This document shows positions 13,068 through 25,000 of a stretch of 64,000 nucleotides of DNA, in pieces. The notes beneath the pieces are model-generated. The model was given only the letters and a program-made list of their open reading frames with translations. It had not been told where the DNA came from and made no database searches. The DNA is taken from the NCBI RefSeq assembly GCF_020740795.1, contig NC_067284.1:103221440-103285439 (forward strand). Direction: 5' to 3'. Source of the DNA: Apus apus. Taxonomy: Eukaryota > Chordata > Aves > Apodiformes > Apodidae. The translations under genes and the position numbers were made by a program. Positions within the stretch are counted from its first letter, which is position 1. Every line of letters begins with the position of its first letter.

Positions 13068-16000
13068 CTGACCCAATTTTTATCAGTCCATTGTGCTGAA
13101 TGAAGATAGTGTCACAGGTCAGGTTTCCGTGGATGATTGGAGGATCACAGGAGTGGAGGTAGCTGGGAATGGAGAGCAGAGCACTGGTCAGGAGACTGCC
13201 AAGGCTGGGGCCAGGAACCCCTCCCTGCATACCTTCCCTGTCTCAATATCAGAAGAGAACAGGAGGGCAACGGACACATGCCAGGGATTTACAGTAGTGG
13301 GGAGGGACAATTAAGTGATTTTATCAGCCTCTAGACTAGGAGAGAATCAGAAAAATTAAGCAACTGTCTCTAACAAATCATCTCCTGTGTACAGGAGAAA
13401 AAAGAAAGCTCTCTATTTCATCCATTCCAACACTACTGGGTTCCAGTTGTACACCAGAATACTAGAGCCTTATTCTGGCCCTACTCATGGGTCACCATGG
13501 CAATTAGTGCTGTACAAACATGATGAGGCCTGTTTTCCAGCAGGCACAACCAAAGCTTTGTAGGGCTGGAGTCTGCCCGGTTTTGCACTTCACCCTGGTT
13601 GGTTTTATGTTAGCAGCCAGCACAAATACAGACTGTCAGGTCCCAAAAGTGTAACAGAACCCCAACCATTAATCAGCAGCTATATTTAACCAAACAGCAA
13701 TACAATTTTCTCTACGGAGTGGGAGTCATGCTCTGATCCTCTTGGACATGGTCAGACTCAGGTTATAAAGCTGGATACCCCAGGGGGCTCCCTGATGCTC
13801 AACTCCCACACTCACAACTGTTGGGACCCAGAACTTACATTGCATTTGTTTCTCTATTTTAGAGGCTGCAGTGTCACCCAACTGAAAACCCTGGGATTGT
13901 TACAGGAAGTGCAGTTGATGCTGCAGACTGGGGTAACAATCAGGCTGGGTGACTGAAAGTGCTCTCCAGGCTCCATTCCACAAAGCTTTCCAATGTTTGG
14001 CAGCATGTATGTTTATAGCTTTTCATATTCTAGCACGAGAGGCTACACTTGAGAGGCCAGCCCACAAGAGCAGTAACTCATACCTGAGAGCAGAGAGGAT
14101 CTGTGTACACCATCGCTTCCAGGCCTACAGACACAGGAGCAAAAAGGAGAAAAATCATTCAAGGAAGAGGAACTAATCCATAGTTCTGTGATTCACAGCC
14201 TACTCATATGAAGGAATATACGCTCCATTCTGTGGCATCTCAGCTTTTACCCAGTAGAGGTGTGTAGGAAGTAAGAACTTAGAGGATCAGGGCTCTCATG
14301 CCGAGTCTAGTTGCTACATATTCTATGGGTCAAGAGGCACAGCTCCCCTCCTAATGCCTCTCATGCACAGACCCCTTCCCTCTTCCCTGTCTGCACACAT
14401 GGAAACGGACGTGCCTGTCACACCATACACGTGAACTTGCAGAACTGCTGGAAACAAAGCAAACAGCACAGAACAGCTGTCCAAGAGAACCTGCAGCTGA
14501 ACTAGTTCACAGTGACAAAAGGAAATTGCATCCACATGGTATCAAGCAGGTTGCCTTCTCATCAGGACCCTCTGCCGAAGGAGCTTAACAGAGGCTGGTG
14601 GCACTAAGTGAATACAGGTATCCATGAGAGAAAGAGTTACCTTTTCATTCATCGTTTTGTGGTTTTTCTTTGTCTTCTTCAGGAACTGTTTCAAGCTCCC
14701 TGAAGACATATATTCTGTGATGAATATCACCTGTAGGGGCAGTATGAGAGGTTACACTCTTTCACCTGCAGGCCATAGAGTGAGAAAACCCAACAGACTG
14801 CTCACTTTACTTACCCTGGCCTTATTCTCCTTCACATCAGCCCAGTACTTGTGAAATTTCACAATGTTCAGATGTTCCAGCTGAATTAAGTTGTCAAACA
14901 CCGCTTTAACTTTTTCCTTAACATCAGAAAGACAAAGACATGTTACAACAGAGACCACATCAGCATATATCTTACTTTCTTCTGGGGTCTTGGTCCCCTT
15001 AATCACCACTAGACTTCAAGCTCCTGTGCTAAGAATGAACAGCATCTGATTCAATCCCACACTGCACCTTAGCTGAGTGTGGTTTGATCACCAGAACTAA
15101 ATCAACATAAGAGCCCATGGAAATAACACAACGGTTCTCCATAACATTTTCAGCACAGGCCAGGATAAAGCTGAATTTGCCACATTTGAGTGGCGCAGCA
15201 CTCCAAAGCCAGCCAATAATCCCCATGAAAGGTCCCCCAGTATCTATAATCCCACCCTGGCGCAAGGTATGCTTCCCGCACCTTGTTGGGAAATACATCA
15301 ACTTACTTCCTGAAGCTTGAAGTTCTTCCGTTCAGAAAACTGAACCTCATTCCAAACAACTTCCACGCCCTCCTCTGTATCCATGGCCAGGTAGGCACTG
15401 TCAATCCCTGGGACATTGCGCTGATTCACCTGGATGGGAGGATAGAGACAGAGCTGAGCTCTAAGTCAGCAAGACCAGATCATGACCATGCATCCTCCAT
15501 TCTAGTACAATGAACTCTGCTCATTATTTTTCATTAAATGAGCATTCCAGGAGAGGATTGTGCACATTTATTTCAGGAATGGGACATACCCAAGTGCAAG
15601 GTCACATAAGCAGCAAGCCCTGGGCATATCTGAGGAAAAACTTCTTTCACACAAAGGCTGTTTCATAGTATAAAATGCCTTTTGGCAACAATACATTAGA
15701 TTTTTATGTTGTATGATACCTGTGGCTCCTTTAGCCACAAAAACCCCTCTAACCATACATAAGGGATACTAAAAAGCCTCAGGAGCTCAGATACAGCTCT
15801 CTGGAGGAATTTTCTGAAAGATGCTGAGACACGAAATTCGAGAGAGGGAACTGATTCAAGCAGAGAGAAATTAAGGGAAAGCTGCGAGTTGGGAATAGAT
15901 TAGGAAAGAATTAACAAGGCTGAATGTCAAACTTAAGAAAAGTTTAAACAAGCCCCCGGCCAAGAGCAAGGCTGGTAGTGTCACTACTGCAGGGACCAGA

Positions 16001-19000
16001 CAAAAGCCTGGACACCATCCACCCCTCTACACCCTCTTCCTTCAGCCCACCTGCTGCCTATTCACACACCTCCCAGCTTTGCTGGGCTAGTTAAGTCCTG
16101 AAATACTGACAGCAACAGAAAATCTGCCCTGGTAATACAGCCAGTGGTTGTGGATTTATCATATCTTCTCCCATTTCTGGGCAAGTTTACCAACCATAAT
16201 AACTTCCATGATTCGTGGCCAGTATTGCAGGGCACCAGCTATGACTCAAGACACCAAACCCATCTGATATCACTTATAGTACTTCTCAGTTCACAAGGAG
16301 GTTCAACAGCTTGGGTAGCAGAGTAAAAGGGGAAAAATGCAGACAGACAACTGAAGACAAAACAGCAAATCCCTCCTCTGCTCAGGCTGCCAAGTCACTG
16401 TTCCACATCCCCCTCCACACTCAGTCAAGTGGAATCCTAAGCCCTCCTGGACACATGTTCTGGTGCTTGCCCAGCTTCATTCCAAGGTTATGGCCAGCTG
16501 GTGCCTCTGGGCAGCTCTCGGTAGTCGTGGCAGTTAACATATTGGAAACACGGGCAGTTGTAGGAATACAAATTTCAATTTCTGCACAGACCTCACTGAG
16601 AAAGAGGAAATAAAGCGGCACGTTCGAAACAGTGCCCTTTGTGCCTTGCCCTGGCAGGAAGGAGGGCAGCTGGACACATCCACAGCTGGTGGCCCCAACC
16701 CTGAGGAGACAACACAAATGCTGTCCACTACCTGGGCACCACCAACATGGGGTGAAGATACCACAGGTCTCTCCTGACTTTGCCCTAATGTCCTGTCAGC
16801 TTCTGCAAGCATTGCTTTGATTTTCAGCAGCCTTTTATGACCCAGACCAAAGACAATGAGCTGCCCATGAATTATGCTGATGACATGACAACTGACTAAA
16901 ATAAAATGCCCCATGTTTCAAGAGATGTACTGTTCCAAAGAGTTTCTCTTCCAGAAAGCCTGCACAGACTAGGTACCTTTTAAACTATGAAGGAAGAAGT
17001 TAAAGAGTTTAGTGTGAGTTTCTGAAGTATGAGACAGGAAGCAGTCCCACAACCACAAAAAACTTACTGTAGAAATACTGAAGCAGCACTTTGTCCACAT
17101 AAACAAGAGGGAAGGAAAGTAAAGAAGAATTTCCAGTGAATTTCAGTAATTAAAGGTGAGGGAAAGAGATTTAAATGCTGTTACTGTAAGGCATAACTTA
17201 GCTCTAAGGGAAAAAAGTTTGGAAGCTAACATTCCCTTAGGCATGTTATTCCAATTTGATAACTCTCAAATATCTGGATTTCTATCCCTGAAAGAACACA
17301 AGCTTTTGGGGAGATGTTCTGTAGTTCACATAACCTGTCAATTTAAACATATATCTATATATATACAGCCTAAGTCACAAGCGACAGCAACAATTTACAA
17401 TCAAGAAAAAAACAGGTATAGAAATTGGGAAAAACCCCGCAATAATTAGAGTACCAGTGCACAATGAAACTGCACATTGAAGAAAAGAGACCAGGAATGG
17501 TAGCGCTTACAGCAGACACTTACAAAAAGCCATATATATCTAGTTAAGAGTAGCATAAATATGCTAAAAAGTTACCCAGGCCTCTTGATCAGGCCAGATA
17601 AAAAGATCAAAGCTCTGCTCAACCAACTCAGCAGAAGCTTGAGAACAAATAATAAACCTACAGAAGACAATAGCTGGACCACAGAGGAACACACTTCTCC
17701 TGAACTTTGAGGAACAAAAAGTAGCAAATTTACCAACTGAAAAGGGAAACAAAAGCAGCTGTCTCAAGAGATTTGAAGCTCGTCTAGAGCAGAACAAAAT
17801 CAAGGAATGCAAGACCCACTACAGGCACAGTGAAAAACAATACACCAAAACAAGGCACGAAGCGTGTTTTAATGACACTGACTGCACTGGCCTTTGCTAT
17901 TATATTCATGGTAGTAAAATGCTTGAAAAGTGTTAATTCAAAAGTAAAATAGCTTGTGTATATAACAATCTCAAGGAAAGAAACATACCAGTTATTACCA
18001 TGGCTACACAAATCAATCATACAGCACTCAAAAGCACAAGGAGAGGAACATATGACCAGATATCACCTACACAGCTGTTGGCTCTTCCAGACAGCTATGA
18101 GCTGAACAAGTAATGAGATAAAATACATTTGCTATAAACTTGTCTGTGTAATTAAATGAACAAATCCTGACCATTTAAATGCAGAGTTAAAGATCTTCCA
18201 TGAGCTGGAGCTTGCCCTCACTCGTAATTTTGCATGCCATAGCTCAGGAGATGCTATGGATGCTATAGTCTCAAGGAACCAGTCACAACCAGACACACTT
18301 TTAAGCACGAGCAAGAGCGTTCCTGCCACCTCCCACAGATCCCTGCTCCATGCAGGCCCACAGAGCTGGACTGGAGGAGTCCAGCTCCATCTCCAGCTGA
18401 AGGAGAACAGTGGGTTGTGACTCCTCCTTCCATCAGGCAGCCTGGGGCCAGTGAGGCCTCTCCAGCAGATCTGGACCTGAGGGACAAGCTGCACTGAAAA
18501 TTCATGTCAGGTAACTCTCCAGTCAGCAAGTTAGCAACTTTAACAAAAACAAACAAACAAACACAACCCACAAACCACAGGCATGGTAAGAGTCAAGCTG
18601 CTCTGAACAGAAAAAGCACTGCTCTATATTCCACAGGGAAACATGCACCATTCCCACCCATTTCACAGAAAACAGGAACGAATACCTAAGTCCCTGAGGG
18701 AGCAGGAAGAGGCAATGATTCCCCATCCCTGACTCCCAGAGGAAACAGAAACAGCACAGCAACATATGGGGAGTGGCCAGCAGGAAGGTTACGGTAACTC
18801 ACCAGCACCTCTGTGTTTATGGTTCCATTACCACCCCTGCACTGTTATCAAAATACTCAAACACACAAGACCAAGGACACCACGAACAGCTCATACCCCT
18901 GAGAACAGTTGGAAATAAAATGGACTCGAAGGTTCAAGAAAAATCACTTAGTCTTAGGAGGTGCTAAAAGATGAATATTAGGAATTATGAGGAAAGGAAT

Positions 19001-22000
19001 AGAAAATGCCATAAAAATTGGTGTACTGCTGGAAGTGCAAATCTTGAATAGGCTAACAACAGTCACTCATGGCACATAATACAAGTGGAAAGTAATTATT
19101 TCATATTTCTGATAACACAAAAATGAGAAATAAATAAGTGATCAAACGTTATTTTAAATAGAATTATGAGGAAGCAATTGATCCTGACACAACTACATAA
19201 ATTCAACTGTAAAGCTGACTACCATGAGACGCGTGTCAGAAGTAAAAATGGCTGCAAGTTGAACATGAAACTAGCTCTCTGAAATGTGTGCATTTGTAAC
19301 TACTAAATACAGTGGTCCAAGTACACCACCTGGTTCAAATTTCCTCAAGTCCTGATTATCGTGAGAATGTGTCACAGCAAAACATCTTAAGTCTTTTTTC
19401 CATTCTTCTGTTCACTTTCCTGTCTGGTGGTTTAGCAGTGGAAGATCTGGCTCTGCCACCTAAACATGAAAAAGCTAGAGCAAAATTCCATGTATTAATG
19501 AAATACTGATTTTCTATCCAGTAGGGAAGTGTTATAATTACACATTTTCTCTTTATTCTTGCTACTGCTATAATCACAACTTAAAAAGCTGTATTGTTCC
19601 ACGTTCTGCATTGTAACAGTCATTCACTGAACTCCATCCAGGCAGAGCTGCACAAGTCTCTCAGAATTAACAGGCCAAGAGTTTCATTAAACTGTGGAAA
19701 GGTACCTGGGGAAGGGCTATTCAAAGTAGAAGCAAGAACCACATCAGTGATCAGAAGAACCATAATGGGGCAGGGAACCCAGACAATCTAATCCAGGACG
19801 GATGAAACCAGAGCTCCCAATATTGGAAATAACACAAATTTAGAATGTTATGATTATTTTGTGTAAGATATACCCTGTGTATATAAATACAAGTTAAAAT
19901 TTCAGTCAGAGAGGCACACAATTAGTACTACAGCCAGCACTGAGCAAGGATATCCTGCAATAACCAGGCCTTGAAGAAGGCAATTAATCACGAGGTTTAA
20001 AGGGTGTCTCATCTAAATCACCAACTTGGCAGAGAAGACTTGAGGTCTATACGGATAATTGAACCTAAGGAATGTAGATGATAAAGAAGAACCAAAATTA
20101 AGACGACTGACGGCTAAACCAGTCTTGGGAAGTTGGAGCTGTAGAACCTGCAATACTATGTCCTTTCGGTGAACTTAGCTCATTATAATACTAAAAACAC
20201 ACCCACAGGTCAAAAAGCCCCCTGCCCAGGTGAATACCCTTCCCCTGAACATGTGTGATAATAGGAAAAATTATGTCACCATATTATAACTATATGTTAA
20301 TCACTAACCAATCACTATAAGGAAGACAGACTCAGAAGCTTACTAACTCTACAGTTTTTTGTATAATTACATAATGAAAAACCTTGTTTGGTGTGCTTGA
20401 TTTCTGGGAAGGCACCAACCACCCAGCTTTGGACAAACCTGCAATTAATAACAACGTCTCCTTCCTAAACATAGTCTCTTTGTCTGCGTTTTGGGAGCGA
20501 TCTTAGAATGGTAACACAGAGGCCACCATGTGGAGTAATTACATCATAGACTAATTACATCATTGTCCATTAGGAAAACCCACCTAGGCAATTCAGCGGG
20601 AGATACTTCTTCAGCAATGCCATGCAAGCCAAGGGGAGATGCTGTGTAAAGGGACGTAAGACTTACAGAAGCATACCAGAGAAGGGCAATTTTGGGTACA
20701 ATAGAATTTGGGTACAGAAAAGAGAATTTAGGTACAATATTCATGGGATGTTTGAGGGAAGGGCCAAAAGTGTGAAAGAAGGCCCAAGATGAGTTGCTAG
20801 CTATGCCCTGTGCCTGATCATCACTTGTACTATCTTTTTGTTACATTATTTTTCAATTATCTGTGCAAGTGTGCTTCCTGCTCTCCCTGTGGGTGGACAG
20901 GCAAGCACACAGATCTGTGAGCCAACTTCAAGCCAGACAGCTAGGACAGAAGGTCTTAGAGACAGAGCCTAGGAGACAGGTATGAGAGACACTCGTGAAA
21001 TGGGATTTTCCTGAGCACTGATGCTTAGAAACAGGATAAGGCCATTCATGTTACTGGTGTTAACAGGGGATGCTTAGAACAACAAGGTGCTCCCATCTGT
21101 GCTCATCCATTTCTGCCTGGCCACACTCTTACAGTGTGCCTCTGCCTGCCAGCTAGCAGCCTCTGCTCTCCAGGACAAGGCAGTGTCCTCCTCCCTGGAT
21201 GTATATGTGCCCCCACCACACAGGCAGCAGCAATCCCAACACTGCCCTCGCTTCCAGGGCCACTCCATGCAGGTCCAAAGGGATAGAGCTGGACCAGGGG
21301 AAGGCTTGTGCTGCCAGCAGCTACACAGACTGTTATTTATAGAACAACTCTGCAAAGGGCAGAGCAAACCCTGTCCCTGGTCACAGCAGCTGAGCATCCC
21401 CAGCACCTTCCAGGCGCACTGGACAAGCAGCAGACAGCTGCCCCACCAAGGCACACAAAGGCTGAGCAGGGACGCTGGCTGGGGTGGCCCTGAGGAGTTG
21501 CCAGCTGCCAGCCACAAGCAGCTTGTCCCACAAGGGCCTGGGGACAAAGCCCCAGGGCAAAGGCTTACCTCCCTCCACACCCTACAGCGCCCCTCAGTTG
21601 AGCACAACTCAAGGGTTCCAGGAAGCACCCAGACAAGCCAAAAAAACATGAAAAGGCTGCACATGCTCCCTCTTTTGAGTATCTTCCCAATGGTCAAGTT
21701 AAATAATGAAAACTACAGTGTGGCTTTATTTCTCTCCACCAGCTGGAAAAAGAGCAGGTCTGTTGCCAAAAGCTGGCAGCCCTCCTAGCATGAGTTTGCT
21801 TTGAAAATCTCTGCAACCTGTCCTCTCTTCAGCAGCAGAATCCAAAGCCAGAGCACCTCAAGTGCCACTTTTCCAAGGAACGAGTCCCCACTTTTCACAT
21901 ACAGAAGCTCAGATGTGTGATAGGATAAGAAGTACAGGTGCTTATCTTTCACTGCCTCAGCAACTTTCTTTCCAGTCACAACAGCAGCTCAGAAATCAGA

Positions 22001-25000
22001 CCCAAGCATCACAGAGTGCAAACATCCAGTCTACCGGCATTTCACTCTAAGAATTCTGCACTTGCTTCCTCAAATAAATGAAAATCCAGAAGTGCAAAAG
22101 TCATCAACCAGTCCCAGATGAGAAATAATTCAGGAAATCAAGACTCACACTAGGAGTGAAAAGACAACAAAGAGGCAAAGTAAAGACACTGTAGACCCAG
22201 AATTTCATGACCTTCTGGGTTCAGCTCCTCACAAACCACAGCTCTGTTTTTAAGATCTGACAGTACCAGCATATGCCAAGAGTGTCTGTTGCAAGGTCTT
22301 GCATAAGGAAAAGAGAAGCAGCCTAATGTCAGCGGTGTTGCCTGTATTAATTTTCTGAACTTCCAGCAATGACATACAAGGAACAACAGGATGACTGCAC
22401 TGGGATATACCCACAGGAACAGCACATGCTGCCTCCAATCCTGTTCTGCACCTGACATGACACCCAGGTCCACATGGAACTCCATCACCTTGCCTAGTCT
22501 GCACACCACAGTGAAGGACTACACCTCGCATCTAGTTTACCTGACAGTGAAGGACACCAGAGATAGAAAACCAAGAATTAATCAACACAGCAACCACTGC
22601 ATGCATAGACACACTTATAGACAACAGATTTGTCTCCAGAGATCAGGCAAAAATGAACCTCTCAATCTCAGCAACCATTGAACTGGGGGCATAACATGGA
22701 AAGTGCTCAGGAGCTGAGCTTGCAAAAAAGTTAGTAATGGGTCAAGCACAGAACAACAATCAGACAACCACAGGTCATTTCCTTCTCAAGGGAAGTCCTT
22801 GATGGCTACCAAGAACTCAAACATCACCTTTCAGCCACCCCAGATATCACCCCCAAGGCTTTAGAGTCTGTGGGAAAGAAGTAGTGGGTTGGACTAGATG
22901 ACCTTTAAAGGTCCCTTCCAACCCAAACCACTCTCTGCTTCTCTGAAGTACAAGCCCTACATTTGCCACCCACATGGGACAGAGTGGGTCAGCACTTGGG
23001 TAAACTTCCAATCAAGGGACTGGACACCAGCAGGACTGGAGGAATGGTACCAGATTTTCCTGCTAACCTAGAGCAGCCTGACATATCCTCAGGGAAAGGG
23101 CAAAGGTATTTAAGCAGAGACCAGTTCCCTTTCTTACATTATCTCTTTTCACCTTTAAGGGTCAGGCTTCACGTCCTTGCAAAGTCTACTGCACCTGGGA
23201 ACAAAGCAGCATTTGGCAAGGGCTGCCCCCCACCTGACCATACCCCAGATGCAACAGCAGTCTGAGTGTTCCCACAGCTGCTTGGCCCTCTGCTCCCTCT
23301 TCACCACCACAGATACGCTCATACACGTCCCTAAAGGGAACCACACCCACATCAGATTTACTGAATAGCACTAAATGGGTTATTTACCTAGTGTGCAACA
23401 AAGATGTCAATAAAGTATTTATAATAAAGTCTTGGCTTATGCGCTCAATGTTTTCCTACCTGGAAGAGGCAGAGAGAGAAATCTATTCAATAGATAGCTA
23501 CTAACCACGTGACAAAATATGGGGCCATCTAAGTCTATGCATGGTTAAGTCTTCTACACTAACATGAGCTAGCCAAGTCCAACACAGGTATACTGGGTAG
23601 AATTAAAAAGGTTCTGCTGCAGCAGAGCACAAGTTTTCCTACAGTTATGTTTGGGCCACTGTTCCATTTGATTTGTGTAGCTCCCAGGGACAGCAGGTGC
23701 TGAGTCCAAGCTCTTGGTTTCAGGTTTATTACCAGTCAGTTTCAGGAGTCTAAAAATGAACTGCAAGTGTGTCACCAAAATGCACCTCAATTAAGAAGTT
23801 TCTATTCCTAGGAGGCACAGCAGATAATTCTGAAGGTACTTGGACAACTCAAGAAACATAAATTATGCATACATGCTGACTGGAAGAGGAAAACAGAGTG
23901 CCACACGGGGACACGAGAAAAAGAGGGTTTTGTCAGTGAGAAAAGCCAAAAGGGATCAAGGCAAGCACAAGCTCTGAAAGTGCTGGCCTCAGTCCCTCCT
24001 CCTGTGACTCCCCTAACCTTATGCTGTGGATCCTCTCTCTATGCTTCTATGCCATGAGACAAGATTCCCCTGTTACAAGTTCACCTTCTGCTCCTTGCGG
24101 AGCCTAAAGCTCCCCTTGTTTGTAAGTTCAGAGAGCAACCAAGGGCATGGTGACAATCACAGAGGGGTTCAGCCCAGGTAAGGAAGCTATACAGTCTGCA
24201 ACACTCCAGGAGACCCACATCTGCCGCGTGGGCACAGCAGCAGCACAAGAAAGCAGAATGTCATGGTCCCTGCAACAGTAAAAGAAACACACCTGAAAAT
24301 GCCCACATCAGTTACACAGTGCAGGAAAGAGCAGAGTGAGCCCAACTCTTTTCTTGGTAGCCAACAAGACTCAAGTATCCCATGGGACAAGCCACATTTA
24401 CCCACCAGCCTCCCCAGCATCTCACACTGGCAGCAGCTTCACCCTTCAGGTATCCAAGCGCAATTCATTGAACCTCCCACAAAGACACGAACTTCAGGGA
24501 AGGTAAGTGTTCTCCATCTAGTTAATATAGGTTCTTAGTTACAAATTCCCCAGCAGCACCTGGTTTTAAAAGACTACCCTGAACCTTCACAGCAATTACA
24601 CACTTTACACTACAAGTGCAAAGTTCCCCGCCTCGAGGAAAAACTGCAATCAATGAACTGGACACAACCCGCAGCGGGGCTGCGGAGCTGCCGTGTGACC
24701 CGGGCCGCTGCAGCGGAACAAACCCAGGCGGGGAGCGGGGCAGGCGGGCCGGGGCCCCGCAGGGAGCGGGAGGCAGCCCCGCTGGGCGCCCCGTCGGGGC
24801 AGCCCCGGCCCAGCTCCCGGGCACCGGCAGCCGCTGGGCGGGGCCCAGGTGGCCCGCAGCCTATGGGAGCAGGCGCTGGTGATGTCACACCGCCCGCGCC
24901 CTGCCATTGGCTGCTGCAGCTGTCCGTCACAGCTCCGCCCCGGCCGCGCCTGGCGCAGGGGCGAGGAGCCATCCCGAGGGTCGGCGCAGCCCCCGCCGCC

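Noticed and set aside
21074-21788. Overlapping 233-codon (+) and 207-codon (-) frames in NRBP1 intron 1
   Set aside because: No domain or recognisable similarity, both strands open at once, and rich in Gln/Ser/Cys from CAG/CTG-like composition. Possibly a non-coding exon, but nothing supports a protein.
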